DNA of 43,132 nucleotides, taken from Nanobdellota archaeon (GTDB lineage: Archaea; Nanobdellota; Nanobdellia; Parvarchaeales; Parvarchaeaceae). Where the stretch lies: contig JAJZWM010000005.1 of assembly GCA_021846665.1 (NCBI GenBank), positions 1-43,132 of the forward strand, in the 5' to 3' direction. The notes beneath the pieces were generated by a model. It worked only from the letters and a program-made list of their open reading frames with translations. It had not been told where the DNA came from and did not search any database. Numbering within the stretch: position 1 is the first letter of the stretch; every line of letters begins with the position of its first letter. Both the position numbers and the translations under genes were made by a program. Positions 18,962 through 29,823 of this stretch are shown piece by piece.

Positions 18962-20440
18962 ATGGAAAAAAATACTTATCAAATATTGCTTAGAGCTGCC
19001 CTAGGTTCAACTGCTTTGGCAGCGCATCATATCTCATCATTCGAATACTTTATAGATAATGGACTTAAGAAGATAATAGATAGCGAAGGTTTGATAGAGC
19101 CAGTTATAAAACCTTTAGGAGTTGACGATTTTAAAATAAAGATAAATAAAATAACAATTGGAAAACCAGACATAATAGAAGCAGATAGTATAGTGCGGTT
19201 AATTAATCCAATGGAAGCAAGAATTAGAGATCTTACTTACGATGCGCCTCTTATGCTTTCTGTTTCTTATTTAGCGGATGGTAAAGAAATTGTAAATGAG
19301 GATGTTTTTATAGGACGTATGCCAATAGTGGTAAAATCAAAATATTGCAATCTTTACGGCTTATCAGCCAGCGAATTAACTGAAGCAAAGGAAGATCCTA
19401 CAGACCCAGGAGGATACTTTATAATTAACGGAACCGAAAGGATAATAATAACTACAGAGGATCTTGCTCCAAACAATATATTGATTTCTAAAGATAATCA
19501 AGAAGGATTTAAGTTCACTGCAAAGATATTTGCTGATGCGGATGCAATAAAGGTTCCACATACTTTGCAGATTTCTGGTAGTAACCTCCTTTACATAACT
19601 TTCGGGAAGTTAAAAAGAGTGCCTATCATTACATTGATAAAAGCGTTAGGTGTTACTAATGAAAACGAAATAATCAAAAAGATAGGAAAAGATGATGAGG
19701 ACATAATAAATACAGTGGACATGAATCTTATAGCTTTTAATATAAATTCAGAAAATGAGGCATTAGATACAATTGGTAAGATGCTTCATTCAATTCATAC
19801 TAAAGAGACGGCAGAGCTGAACATAGATTCTCTATTGTTCCCATTTTTAGGCAGAGATAAAGACTCAAGAAAAATAAAAGCAGAGTACATTATGTATGTT
19901 TCAAATCTACTAATAAAGAGTGCATTGCAAGGAAAAGAAGTTGATAAAGACCATTATTCAAATAAAAGGCTGCATGCTGAAAGCTACAATCTCGATATGC
20001 TTTTCAGGTTCATATTCAAGCAGATATTGAATGATGCTAAGTATAACTTTGAAAGAGGGATAAGGAAAGACAGAGTTCCTAATCCAAAGTATATATTTAC
20101 TTCTGATCAATTGACGGCTAGGTTAAGGTCAGCACTCGCAACTGGTCAATGGGTCGGTGGCAGAGTAGGTATAACTCAGCATTTAGACAGAAGAAGCTTT
20201 CCATCAACAATATCACATTTAAGAAAGGTAGAGTCTTTACTTACTTCAAATAGGGAAAATTACAGGGCCAGAGATCTTCATGGAACTCAATTTGGTAGGT
20301 TCTGTGCAGTAGAAACTCCAGAAGGTCCAAAGATAGGTCTTACCAAGAACCTTGCGGTTTTATCTATGATGTCAAAAGAGGGTGTAGATACTGAAATGGT
20401 TAAAGGTTTACTGAAGAATTATGGGGTGAAAAAGATATGA
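18962..20440 (+). CDS. rpoB2: RNA polymerase subunit B'' (split RpoB, N-terminal part)
   Basis: 'GGYFIINGTERIIITTEDLAPN', 'RDLHGTQFGRFCAVETPEGPKIGLTKNLA'. Confidence 0.97.
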   Translation: MEKNTYQILLRAALGSTALAAHHISSFEYFIDNGLKKIIDSEGLIEPVIKPLGVDDFKIKINKITIGKPDIIEADSIVRLINPMEARIRDLTYDAPLMLSVSYLADGKEIVNEDVFIGRMPIVVKSKYCNLYGLSASELTEAKEDPTDPGGYFIINGTERIIITTEDLAPNNILISKDNQEGFKFTAKIFADADAIKVPHTLQISGSNLLYITFGKLKRVPIITLIKALGVTNENEIIKKIGKDDEDIINTVDMNLIAFNINSENEALDTIGKMLHSIHTKETAELNIDSLLFPFLGRDKDSRKIKAEYIMYVSNLLIKSALQGKEVDKDHYSNKRLHAESYNLDMLFRFIFKQILNDAKYNFERGIRKDRVPNPKYIFTSDQLTARLRSALATGQWVGGRVGITQHLDRRSFPSTISHLRKVESLLTSNRENYRARDLHGTQFGRFCAVETPEGPKIGLTKNLAVLSMMSKEGVDTEMVKGLLKNYGVKKI

Positions 20441-22239
20441 GTTTCGTATTTGTTAATGGTGTGCTTTCAGGAGTTACTGATGATCCAGGAAAGCTTGTTA
20501 AAGATATAATAGAAGATAGAAGGCAGAGCAAGATACCAAAGGAAATAAATGTAAGATATAGAAAAGATACGGATAGTGTAATGATAAATTCTGACAGTGG
20601 AAGACTACGCAGAGCGCTTATAGTAGTTAAAAATGGAAAGCCTTTGGTTACGAAAGAAGATGTAGAATTGCTTTCTGAAGGCCACTTGACTTGGCAGGAT
20701 CTAATTGATAAAGGAAAAATAGAATATCTCGATGCAGATGAAGAAGAGCTTGCTTACACTGCTTTAAATGAAGAAGATTTGACTCCTGCACACACTCATC
20801 TTGAGATAACTCCTCTTTCTGTTTTTGGTACACAAGCTTCATTACTTCCGTTTATAAATCATAGTAATGCACATAGAAACGTTACGGCGGTAAAAAGTGT
20901 GCAACAGGGTGTAGGTTTGTATACTACAAATTACCTAATAAGACATGACAATGACTCAATGATAGCAATTGATCAGCAGATGCCAATAGTTAAGACAGAA
21001 ATGTACGAAAATGAAAACTTTAAGTCTCATCTGGCTGGGCAAAACATAGTCGTAGCAGTGCTTTCTTATCTTGGTTATAACATGGACGATGCAATAATAA
21101 TAAATAAATCCTCGGTTGAGAGAGGACTTTTCAGAGCGATGTTTTTCAGACCATATAAAGTAGAGGAAATAAAATACGTTGGAGGGCAGAGTGACGTTAT
21201 AACTGTTCCAGATAAAGATGTGGCAGGTTATAGGTCAGAGGATTCATATAAATATCTTGATGAGGATGGTATAGCTGCCATAAATTCGCATGTTAACGGC
21301 GGAGACGTTCTTATTGGAAGGATTTCACCACCAAGATTTGTTTCTTCTATAGATAAATTTAGATTAGGGGTACAGAAACAGGTCGAATCTTCAATTGAAT
21401 GTAGGACTGGAGAAAATGGTGTTGTTGATAATGTATTTATAACTTCAACAGCAGAAGGAAATAAATACGTATCATTAAAGATAAGAGAGGATAGGCCTGT
21501 TGAAATCGGAGATAAGTTTGGGCCAAGAAGCGGACAGAAAGGAGTTGTAGGTATGCTTTTGAATCAAGAAGATATGCCATTTACTTATTCAGGAATAATC
21601 CCAGATTTAATATTCTCTCCTTATTCTATACCATCAAGAATGTCAATGTCTTATTTGCTTGAATTAATAGGTGGTAAAGTTGGATCGCTTGGAGGTAGAT
21701 ATATTGATGGTACTTCTTTTACAGGTGAAACAGAAGAAGATCTTAGAAAAGAATTGATGGAATATGGATTTAGAGAGAACGGTGTAGAAACAATGTACAA
21801 TGGTATAACCGGTGAAGAAATGAAAGTAAGAATATTTGTAGGAGACATGACTTATATAAGATTAAAGCATTTAGTTGAATATAAAATACAGTGGAGGGCT
21901 AGGGGTCCTATACAATTGCTTAATAGACAGCCTACTGAAGGAAAATCAAAACGTGGTGGACTTAGATTAGGAGAAATGGAGAAGGATTGTTTTGTAGCAT
22001 ATGGAACTGCTTTAGCTCTAAAGGAGAGGTTTGATTCAGATAAGGTTACTATTCCTGTGTGCTCAAAGTGTGGAATGGTTGCTGTTTATAATGTAAAAAA
22101 GAAGACAGGTTACTGTCCTATAGATGGAGAGGATGCGCAGATAAAACTCATAGAAGTATCAGTTTCATTTAAAATACTTCTTGATGAGTTAAAGTCAGTA
22201 GGAATATATCCAAAGATGGTTTTGGGGAGTAAAGTATGA
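20437..22239 (+). CDS. rpoB1: RNA polymerase subunit B' (split RpoB, C-terminal part)
   Basis: 'GQNIVVAVLSYLGYNMDDAIIINKSSVERG', 'GDKFGPRSGQKGVVGML', 'RARGPIQLLNRQPTEGKSKRGGLRLGEMEKDCFVAYG'. Confidence 0.97.
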   Translation: MSFVFVNGVLSGVTDDPGKLVKDIIEDRRQSKIPKEINVRYRKDTDSVMINSDSGRLRRALIVVKNGKPLVTKEDVELLSEGHLTWQDLIDKGKIEYLDADEEELAYTALNEEDLTPAHTHLEITPLSVFGTQASLLPFINHSNAHRNVTAVKSVQQGVGLYTTNYLIRHDNDSMIAIDQQMPIVKTEMYENENFKSHLAGQNIVVAVLSYLGYNMDDAIIINKSSVERGLFRAMFFRPYKVEEIKYVGGQSDVITVPDKDVAGYRSEDSYKYLDEDGIAAINSHVNGGDVLIGRISPPRFVSSIDKFRLGVQKQVESSIECRTGENGVVDNVFITSTAEGNKYVSLKIREDRPVEIGDKFGPRSGQKGVVGMLLNQEDMPFTYSGIIPDLIFSPYSIPSRMSMSYLLELIGGKVGSLGGRYIDGTSFTGETEEDLRKELMEYGFRENGVETMYNGITGEEMKVRIFVGDMTYIRLKHLVEYKIQWRARGPIQLLNRQPTEGKSKRGGLRLGEMEKDCFVAYGTALALKERFDSDKVTIPVCSKCGMVAVYNVKKKTGYCPIDGEDAQIKLIEVSVSFKILLDELKSVGIYPKMVLGSKV

Positions 22240-24758
22240 AATTAGACTCGAACTTTGTTTTTAGTAAGATAGATGCCTTGGAATTTGGGATAATGTCTCC
22301 TAAAATGATACAAAAGATGAGCGCAGTTGCTATAACGTCTTCTGAGCTTTATGATATTGATGGATTCCCGGTTGATGGAGGTCTTTCTGATTTAAGGATG
22401 GGTGTTATTGATCCAGGATTAACATGTAAAACCTGTGGGAACACAATAAGAGACTGCCCAGGACACTTTGGTCACTTAGAGCTCGCCAGACCAGTATTTA
22501 ATATAAAAACAGTTCCTTATGTATATAATCTTATAAATTCGACTTGTACTTCTTGCGGCAGGATACTTATCTCAGATGAGCATCTCAAAAAACTAAGTGA
22601 AGATATCATATCTGCAGAGATAAATGAAGGCCATAAAAAGAAAATAAAACTTATCAAGGCGCTTATAAAACATGCAAAGAATGTAACTGTATGTCCATTT
22701 TGTAGGGCGAAACAAAGAAAGGTAAAGCTTGAAAAGCCTTATACATTTGTAGATGGAGATCAAAAGCTTACTCCAATAGATGTGCTTAATAGACTTGAAA
22801 AAATAAAAGATTCAGATCTGCAGTTTTTTGGTTTGGATCCTGATTATTCAAGACCAGAATGGATGATGGTTTCTATCTTGGCAGTGCCACCTATAACTAT
22901 ACGACCTTCCATTACTTTAGAGAACGGACAGAGAAGCGAAGATGATCTTACACATAAACTTACTGATATAGTTAGGACTAATCAAAGACTTGCAGAGAAC
23001 ATAAGGTCAGGAGCTCCAGAAATAATAATAGATGAGCTTTGGGATTTGCTTCAATATCATATAACTACTTTTATATCTAATGGTTCTGCGCAGGTTCCAG
23101 TCGCAAGGCAGAAATCAAATAAGAAGCTTAAAAGCTTAGAAGATAGAATAAAAGGAAAGGAGGGAAGATTCAGAGGATCTGCACTTGCTAAACGTGTAAA
23201 TTACAGTGCCAGGTCAGTCATTTCTCCAGATCCATTCTTAAGGTTCGATGAAGTTGGGGTTCCACTAAAAATAGCAAGAGAAGTAACATATCCAGAGTAT
23301 GTTACAGACTTAAATATAGATAGATTAAAAGCTACTATTAAAAACTTTAATTCATATCCTGGGGCAAATTACGTTATAACTCCAGATAATATAAAAAGAA
23401 AAATAACAGAAATGACTGTAGACAATATTATAGACGAGCTTAAATCTGGCTATATAGTTGAAAGGCACATAAAAGATGGAGACATAATACTATTCAATAG
23501 GCAGCCTTCATTACATAGGCTTTCAATAATGGGCCACAGAGTAAAAGTCTTACCTTATAAAACATTAGGTATAAACCCAGCATCTGCTCTGCCATACAAT
23601 GCAGATTTTGATGGAGATGAGATGAATATACATGTTTTGCAGAACGAAGAAGCTCTTGCAGAAGCGGACATGATAATAAATATAAAGAATAATATAGTTT
23701 CACCGAGACATGGTTTGCCATTAATTGGTGCAGCACAGGATTATATCTCTGGTTGTGCTTTGCTTACTTCCAAAGAAACAGAATTTGGAAAAGCAAGTGC
23801 TGAATTTTTGCTTTCTAATATAGGTATAGTTACAGATTTAAAGAAAAATAAATATAATGGTAGAGAATTGTTTAGCATGATTTTACCAGAAGACCTTAAT
23901 TTTGAAAGTCAAAGTAGTACTTATAAGATAACAAAAGACAATGATTCAATTGTAAGGATCAAAAATGGAAAACTTATCTCTGGAGTTATAGATGCAGCAA
24001 CTATTGGTAGGGAGAGTGGAAGTTTGCTTCAGTTCTTATTTGTAAGATATGGCCCAGAAGTTACAGCTAAATTTATAGATCAGGTAAATAAACTTGGGCT
24101 TATGACTATCTTTAAGTTGGGTATGAGTGTAAACATAAGAGATTTTGACATTCCAAAGGCGGCTTACACTGAGATAGAAAAAGTCGTTAAGGAGGGAGAA
24201 AGCAACGTATCAGATCTTTTAAAGGATTACGACGATATAGCTGAGGCAAAGATACTTAGTATAGCCAATAGGATAAGAATAAAGGTAAGAAATATAATAG
24301 ATGCTTACGTTGATAAGGATAATAACGATGTAGAAGCGATGATAACAACAGGAGCGAAAGGAAGTATAACAAATCTTATACCAACTATTGGTCTTGTAGG
24401 CCAGCAGATGCTTAGAGATGTAAGAATAAGTAACGGATTTTCAGATAGACTTACTTCACACTTTAAAAAAGGAGATAATGGTCTTATTGCGCGTGGTTTT
24501 ATCGTTTCAAACTATAGAAAAGGACTAAATCCTGTGGAATACTTCCTTCACGCCGCAAGTAGCAGAGAAGGATTAATGGATAATGTTATACGTACTCCTA
24601 TCTCTGGTTATATGCAGAGAAGGCTGTCATCAGCATTAAATGATCTTAAAGTAACGGACGATCTGTCTGTAAGGCTTGGCAGTACAATAGTACAGTTTAA
24701 ATACGGAGAGGATGGACTTGACGTATCAGCAAGCGACAAGGGTGATCTTAAATTATGA
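22236..24758 (+). CDS. rpoA1: RNA polymerase subunit A'
   Basis: '[17 protein letters not shown]', '[13 protein letters not shown]', '[21 protein letters not shown]', '[13 protein letters not shown]'. Confidence 0.98.
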   Translation: MKLDSNFVFSKIDALEFGIMSPKMIQKMSAVAITSSELYDIDGFPVDGGLSDLRMGVIDPGLTCKTCGNTIRDCPGHFGHLELARPVFNIKTVPYVYNLINSTCTSCGRILISDEHLKKLSEDIISAEINEGHKKKIKLIKALIKHAKNVTVCPFCRAKQRKVKLEKPYTFVDGDQKLTPIDVLNRLEKIKDSDLQFFGLDPDYSRPEWMMVSILAVPPITIRPSITLENGQRSEDDLTHKLTDIVRTNQRLAENIRSGAPEIIIDELWDLLQYHITTFISNGSAQVPVARQKSNKKLKSLEDRIKGKEGRFRGSALAKRVNYSARSVISPDPFLRFDEVGVPLKIAREVTYPEYVTDLNIDRLKATIKNFNSYPGANYVITPDNIKRKITEMTVDNIIDELKSGYIVERHIKDGDIILFNRQPSLHRLSIMGHRVKVLPYKTLGINPASALPYNADFDGDEMNIHVLQNEEALAEADMIINIKNNIVSPRHGLPLIGAAQDYISGCALLTSKETEFGKASAEFLLSNIGIVTDLKKNKYNGRELFSMILPEDLNFESQSSTYKITKDNDSIVRIKNGKLISGVIDAATIGRESGSLLQFLFVRYGPEVTAKFIDQVNKLGLMTIFKLGMSVNIRDFDIPKAAYTEIEKVVKEGESNVSDLLKDYDDIAEAKILSIANRIRIKVRNIIDAYVDKDNNDVEAMITTGAKGSITNLIPTIGLVGQQMLRDVRISNGFSDRLTSHFKKGDNGLIARGFIVSNYRKGLNPVEYFLHAASSREGLMDNVIRTPISGYMQRRLSSALNDLKVTDDLSVRLGSTIVQFKYGEDGLDVSASDKGDLKL

Positions 24759-25885
24759 AAATAGAAATACCGGAAAAATACATTGTAGCATTTAAGGAAA
24801 AATATGGAGAAAATGCCGATTTATCCGAACTTGAAAAGATATACAAGAAATCGTTGGTTACACCAGGTGAAGCTGTTGGGGTTATAGCAGCACAAAGTAT
24901 AGGTGAAGCAAGTACCCAGCTTACGCTTAGGACAAAGCATGCAGCAGGTCTTTCAGTAATTAATACAACTAGCGGTTTACCAAGATTGGTTGAGATATTT
25001 GACTCCAAAAAAGATATTTCTACCCCATTTATGGATATATATCTAAAGGAAGAATACGCAAGATCAAAGCAGAAAGCAAGCGAAGTAGCTTCTAAAATGA
25101 TCGAGATAAAGATAGGGGATATAACTTCTTCTTATACGGTATCTCTTAGGAAAAAGTCGATAGAATTTGTACTTGATAAAGAGCTTTTGAAAGAATATGG
25201 ATTTACAACAAAGGATGTTATAGCAAAGTTTTCAAACTTAAAGGTATCCGCAGCATTAGAAGGAGATAATCTTTCAGTTATAGACAAATCAGCAGACAGT
25301 GTTAAAAAGTTGATAAGGCTGAGGAATAAAATAGTAGAGATAAACCTTTCAGGTTTGTCAGGTGTTTCAAGAGCCATATTAAATCAGGATTCAAATGGAA
25401 ATTATTGGATAAAAACTATAGGTACAAATCTTTCAGAAGTACTTAAAATGGAAGAAGTAGATCAGAAAAATACAGTATCAAATGACATAATAGAAGTTTC
25501 AAAAGTATTAGGTATAGAAGCCGCAAGAAATTTAATAATAGAGGAAGTAAACTCTACCTTGCAAAATGTAGGATTAACTGTTGATCTAAGACATATATTC
25601 TTAATAGCAGATGCGATGTGCCTTGATGGTACGGTAAGGGGAATAGGAAGATACGGACTAAGCGGAGAAGCCGATTCGGTACTTGCAAGAGCATCATTTG
25701 AAGTCCCATTAAAGCATCTTATAGAAGCAGGGCTTTACCATGAATCAGATCCATTTAAATACGTTGCAAACAATATACTTTCAAATCAGGTAATACCAGT
25801 AGGTACAGGTGGAGTAGAATTAGTGGTGAAGGAAAATGGAAAAGGAAATAGCGAAGAAAGTTCAGGAAAAGATAAAGAGCAATAA
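24755..25885 (+). CDS. rpoA2: RNA polymerase subunit A''
   Basis: '[31 protein letters not shown]', '[26 protein letters not shown]'. Confidence 0.97.
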   Translation: MKIEIPEKYIVAFKEKYGENADLSELEKIYKKSLVTPGEAVGVIAAQSIGEASTQLTLRTKHAAGLSVINTTSGLPRLVEIFDSKKDISTPFMDIYLKEEYARSKQKASEVASKMIEIKIGDITSSYTVSLRKKSIEFVLDKELLKEYGFTTKDVIAKFSNLKVSAALEGDNLSVIDKSADSVKKLIRLRNKIVEINLSGLSGVSRAILNQDSNGNYWIKTIGTNLSEVLKMEEVDQKNTVSNDIIEVSKVLGIEAARNLIIEEVNSTLQNVGLTVDLRHIFLIADAMCLDGTVRGIGRYGLSGEADSVLARASFEVPLKHLIEAGLYHESDPFKYVANNILSNQVIPVGTGGVELVVKENGKGNSEESSGKDKEQ

Positions 25886-26093
25886 AGTGTTTATAGGTTT
25901 AAATTCTACTTTAAGAGCCTATAAAAATGGAGAGGTCTCTTTTGTAGTATATGCTAGCAATGCCAGTGAAGAAATCCTTAAAGAGTTAGATGGGCTTGAA
26001 ACTGAAAAATATAAGTATGACGGAGATAGTGATGCTCTTTCAATTGCCTGTGGTAAGTCATTCGGCGTAACTGTTTTAGGAATTAAGAAGTAA
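25836..26093 (+). CDS. Ribosomal protein eL30 (L30e)
   Basis: '[37 protein letters not shown]...[15 protein letters not shown]'; conserved position after rpoA2; overlaps rpoA2 by 50 nt. Confidence 0.9.
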   Translation: MEKEIAKKVQEKIKSNKVFIGLNSTLRAYKNGEVSFVVYASNASEEILKELDGLETEKYKYDGDSDALSIACGKSFGVTVLGIKK

Positions 26094-26097
26094 AAAT

Positions 26098-26508
26098 ATG
26101 AACATAAAATTTGATAACGATATTATTTTATCAATGAATCTATTTTCTGATGTTACAAGTGTTATGCCAAGAGATTGCATAAATTTTGAAGATAAAATAG
26201 TATTTGTTGTAAATCAGGGCCAAGCTGGCTTGGCGATAGGTAAAAATGGAATCAAAATAAAAATGCTACAAGAAATGCTAAAGAAAGAGGTAATAGTAAT
26301 AGAGTATTCCGATGATCCAGTAAAACTTTTTGAAAACGTTATAAGGCCAAATAAACTTATATCAGGATACATAACAATCAATGGAAAAGAAGATAGCTCT
26401 AAGAAAGTAGAGGCTTCTGTTGATGGTAAAGTAAGTAGTAACAAAATAAAATTGATTAAAATGCTAATGCAAAGGTATTTTAATATAGTTAGTATAAATA
26501 TTAAGTAA
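26098..26508 (+). CDS. nusA: Archaeal NusA-like KH-domain transcription factor
   Basis: 'VVNQGQAGLAIGKNGIKIKMLQEMLKKEVIVIEYSDDPVKLFENVIRP'; canonical operon position. Confidence 0.9.
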   Translation: MNIKFDNDIILSMNLFSDVTSVMPRDCINFEDKIVFVVNQGQAGLAIGKNGIKIKMLQEMLKKEVIVIEYSDDPVKLFENVIRPNKLISGYITINGKEDSSKKVEASVDGKVSSNKIKLIKMLMQRYFNIVSINIK

Positions 26509-26515
26509 AAAATTT

Positions 26516-26953
26516 ATGGGAAACAAGACACGAGGGTTATTTAACGGAAAAATGTTGCTTCGCCGAAAGGAGAGAGTAAGGTTCAGTAAAAATAAAAGTA
26601 AGTCTTATTTCAGTGGAAGTTGGAAAAAGAATGATCCATTGGAAGGTGCGCCTCAGGCAAGAGGAATAGTTTTAGAGAAGGTTGAGATAACACCAAAAAA
26701 GCCATCATCTGGTAAAAGGAAATCATGCAAAGTACAGCTTACTAAAAATGGCAAAGTAATAACTGCGTATATACCTTGGAGTAAAGGCGTCTCATTTGTA
26801 GATGAACATAATGATGTTATAATCGAAAGAATCGGGGGAGCACAGAAAGGAGCACGTGGTGACCTTCCAGGAGTTAAGTTTAAGATAACAAAAGTCAATG
26901 GAATATCATTGAAAGAATTAGTTAAAGGGAGAAAACAAAAACCGGTTAGATAA
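26516..26953 (+). CDS. rpsL: 30S ribosomal protein uS12
   Basis: 'LEGAPQARGIVLEKVEITPKKPSSGKRKSCKVQLTKNGKVITAYIPWSKGVSFVDEHNDVIIERIGGAQKGARGDLPGVKFKI'. Confidence 0.97.
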   Translation: MGNKTRGLFNGKMLLRRKERVRFSKNKSKSYFSGSWKKNDPLEGAPQARGIVLEKVEITPKKPSSGKRKSCKVQLTKNGKVITAYIPWSKGVSFVDEHNDVIIERIGGAQKGARGDLPGVKFKITKVNGISLKELVKGRKQKPVR

Positions 26954-26954
26954 A

Positions 26955-27584
26955 ATGGAAGAAGAAAAATCATTAGAAAACGTCAAAAAGGAGAATGAGA
27001 TAAAGCTCTTTGGAAAATATAGTTTCGATGGAGTTGTAGTAAATGATTTAGGACTTAAAAATATAATATCATTAAAACCTGTCATAGTACCTAAAACTTC
27101 AGGTAGGTTATCACAGCAGAGGCTTGCAAGGGAAAGAATGAGTATAGTCGAAAGGCTTATCAGTCATCTTATGGTTCCAGGCCATAGGGGAAAGAAGCAT
27201 TTAAGAACCAGTAAGTTGATGTCCGGTAGATTTAATACTACTTCCAATTTAGTTGAAAGAGCATTTGATATGATAAGTAAAGATGGATTAAATCCATTGC
27301 AGGTTCTTGTAAAAGCGATAGAGAATTCAGCACCAAAAGAAGAAGTAATGACTCTTTTAATAGGTGGGCAAAGGCTTGCAAAGCAAGTTGACACGGCACC
27401 AGTAAGGAGAGTAGACTTGGCATTAAGATGGATAGCAGAAGGAACATATCAATTGTCAGCAACAGGTAAAAAAGCAGATAGGGCTTTGTATGAAATACTT
27501 ACTCAGGCAGCAAATAATCAGGACATAGCATTTCCTATCTCGAAAAGAATAGACACAGAAAGACAGGCTGCATCCAGTAGATAA
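26955..27584 (+). CDS. rpsG: 30S ribosomal protein uS7
   Basis: 'IVERLISHLMVPGHRGKKHLRTS', 'NPLQVLVKAIENSAPKEEV', 'APVRRVDLALRWIAEGTYQLS'. Confidence 0.96.
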   Translation: MEEEKSLENVKKENEIKLFGKYSFDGVVVNDLGLKNIISLKPVIVPKTSGRLSQQRLARERMSIVERLISHLMVPGHRGKKHLRTSKLMSGRFNTTSNLVERAFDMISKDGLNPLQVLVKAIENSAPKEEVMTLLIGGQRLAKQVDTAPVRRVDLALRWIAEGTYQLSATGKKADRALYEILTQAANNQDIAFPISKRIDTERQAASSR

Positions 27585-27602
27585 AGTTGAAATTTTTATA
27601 AC

Positions 27603-28349
27603 TTAATGGGCAACTTTTCTTATAAAGAGAAGGAAAGCAGTATGAAGTATTCCATTGCTTTCAGGCCTTAGTATATCTCTTTCTATTTCAGTCTTCCAAT
27701 TTATTTCATTATTTTGTATTAATCTTTCTACCTTCATATTCTTTGGAAGTGATCTAAGCGTTTTTTCTACTTGTATAATAGATGGAGAGTACGTAACTAT
27801 TCTAGCACCAATTTTGAAGTTTTTTTCTATTACCAGCAGCACTTCCCAAGGGTCTGGCAGGTCGAGAACTCCGCAGTCAAAATTTTTTTCTTTTATTCCT
27901 TTTTTGACGTCAAAATTGTTGAATTTTATATTTTCAAGGTTAAATAATTCCGCATTTTTCTTAGCTACTTTAATGAATTCTTTTCTTATCTCATAGGAAT
28001 ATACTTTTATATCTTTTGAAAGATTTGCCAATGAGCATGCAACAACTCCAGAGCCAGTTCCGGCGTCAAATATCTTGCTGTCATTTTTTACTCCTAAATA
28101 CATTGCTATACTTCCAATATCCTTTAATGTAATTATCTGTGGCAGTCTTATTATTTTTTTTATTAAATCCGGTGTCTTGGGCTCAATGATATAAAATTCA
28201 TTTCCATTGTGGGTTTTTACCTTAGATCCCGGTTTTTTACCTTTTAATTTATCTGGTTTGAATATTCCAAATTGTGTATTATTTTCTTTATCTCCGTCTA
28301 TGACTATTGAATTGTTTTCATTAAGTAAAAATATCTTGTTTTTTTTCAT
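27603..28349 (-). CDS. tRNA (adenine-N1)-methyltransferase TrmI (m1A57/58)
   Basis: 'RLPQIITLKDIGSIAMYLGVKNDSKIFDAGTGSGVVACSLANL', 'FDCGVLDLPDPWEVL'. Confidence 0.88.
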   Translation of the reverse strand: MKKNKIFLLNENNSIVIDGDKENNTQFGIFKPDKLKGKKPGSKVKTHNGNEFYIIEPKTPDLIKKIIRLPQIITLKDIGSIAMYLGVKNDSKIFDAGTGSGVVACSLANLSKDIKVYSYEIRKEFIKVAKKNAELFNLENIKFNNFDVKKGIKEKNFDCGVLDLPDPWEVLLVIEKNFKIGARIVTYSPSIIQVEKTLRSLPKNMKVERLIQNNEINWKTEIERDILRPESNGILHTAFLLFIRKVAH

Positions 28350-29137
28350 ATTTCAGTTTTTATAACATTCACCATATTGCCAAAACTTTTGTTTCCAGTG
28401 ATTTTTTCAGCATTTGTAAGTATAAATGTTATTGTTTTATAAACAGTACTATAACCCATTGCATTTATAAAGTCCTTCTTTAATATTGATTTTTTGTTTA
28501 ATATCTGTACAATTACTTTTATTCTGTGCTGTCCATATGAGCACAAGAAAACACCTTTCTCAATTTCTTTAGGTTCTTCAAATCCATTTTTTATTAGAGT
28601 TTCATTAAATTCTTGTTTTATTATCTCTTTCTTTTCTCTGGGTTTTTTTACATTTATTTCATGTTGAATCGGTTTAGACTTTTCATCTTTTGTATTTATA
28701 GCGGATTTTACCTCTTCTAAGCTTAATCCTTGTTCATAGAGATAATCTGCTTTTTGTCCTGTTTGGTTGTCCTGCGCTGAAACCTTTTTCATGAAATCAG
28801 TAAGATTTTGAGATAAGTATCTCTCTGTCGATGAAAGAGATTCCATGTTAATTACTTTCTTTTCTCTTATTTTGTTCACAAGAGTTTTTTCCTGGTTATT
28901 TAATGTCTGCATAAGCAAGTTTAGTGCTTTTTCTCTGTCTTTTTCAAAAAAGTAGATAGGCGAAGAGCCGAACTTTCTAGAGGTCTTTTTTATCTCGCCC
29001 TTTGCTGCAAAATAATCTACTATTGTTTGCGTCTGTAAAGTATCCTTCTCTATCCTCTCGGCTATCTCAAGTATAAGTGACGGGCCTTCATTTAATTTAC
29101 TAATTATTTTATCATAAATCTCATTTATGTCTTCCAT
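28346..29137 (-). CDS. Hypothetical protein with N-terminal winged-helix-like region
   Basis: N-terminus 'IISKLNEGPSLILEIAERIEKDTLQTQTIVDYFAAKGEIKKTSRKFGSSPIYF' looks like a wHTH; overlaps trmI by 4 nt. Confidence 0.6.
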   Translation of the reverse strand: MEDINEIYDKIISKLNEGPSLILEIAERIEKDTLQTQTIVDYFAAKGEIKKTSRKFGSSPIYFFEKDREKALNLLMQTLNNQEKTLVNKIREKKVINMESLSSTERYLSQNLTDFMKKVSAQDNQTGQKADYLYEQGLSLEEVKSAINTKDEKSKPIQHEINVKKPREKKEIIKQEFNETLIKNGFEEPKEIEKGVFLCSYGQHRIKVIVQILNKKSILKKDFINAMGYSTVYKTITFILTNAEKITGNKSFGNMVNVIKTEI

Positions 29138-29206
29138 TAATAATAGTCCACCATATATTATTTATATTCTGTAATTTAATATTTAATAATAAAAGTAATC
29201 ATCAGT

Positions 29207-29269
29207 ATCTGTGAGATTGGTGCCGTTTATTTTGTTGCTTACTAGATTAGTAGTGCCAGTTTTACAGAT
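29207..29269 (+). ncRNA. Candidate structured RNA / 5'-UTR stem-loop
   Basis: ATCTGTGAGATTGGTGC (29207-29223) pairs over 17 consecutive positions with GTGCCAGTTTTACAGAT (29253-29269), 12 Watson-Crick + 5 G-U; nested TACTA-GAT-TAGTA hairpin in the loop. Confidence 0.5.
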
Positions 29270-29295
29270 TAATACCATGAAAGATTTATAGATTT

Positions 29296-29823
29296 ATGGA
29301 TAAAAAAGGGCAGATATTCACAATAGACTTGCTTATCTCTTTGTTTATATTCTTGCTTTTATTTACAACAGTTCTCCTTTTTCTTTATTCAAATGCGGAC
29401 ATAGACAATTCTTATTCTTCTTATTATTCTCAAATAACTTCAAATTACATCAATAATATTGCGGTCCAGGGAGCTAGTTCTTTGATTGGTTCTGAAGGTT
29501 ATCCCTCAAATTGGTATTCTATTTCTTGTAACCAGATAAAGCAGGTAGGGGTTATGCAAAATAATCTTGAAGTATCACCGACAAAACTTTATAATCTTAC
29601 TACTTTACCATTATCATGTCTTTCTTCATTGCTTAAGACCGGTGATTCATTCAATATAACATTTTACTATCTAAATGGTTCAATATTAAAGCTGGGTGGA
29701 AAAGCTATAACAGCAGGTTTCCCAATAGATTATTCCTCTAATTATATAGCTTCTATACAGAGATTTACTGTGTTATATCCAGGTAATGAAATAATTAGAC
29801 TTTCTTATACGGAGTGGTCATGA
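29296..29823 (+). CDS. Type IV pilin-like protein (class III-type signal peptide)
   Basis: 'MDKKGQIFTIDLLISLFIFLLLFTTVLLFLY' prepilin-like short charged leader then hydrophobic helix. Confidence 0.65.
   Translation: MDKKGQIFTIDLLISLFIFLLLFTTVLLFLYSNADIDNSYSSYYSQITSNYINNIAVQGASSLIGSEGYPSNWYSISCNQIKQVGVMQNNLEVSPTKLYNLTTLPLSCLSSLLKTGDSFNITFYYLNGSILKLGGKAITAGFPIDYSSNYIASIQRFTVLYPGNEIIRLSYTEWS

Noticed and set aside
26214-27462. - strand ORFs opposite nusA, uS12 and uS7
   Set aside because: Antisense shadows of highly conserved ribosomal genes.
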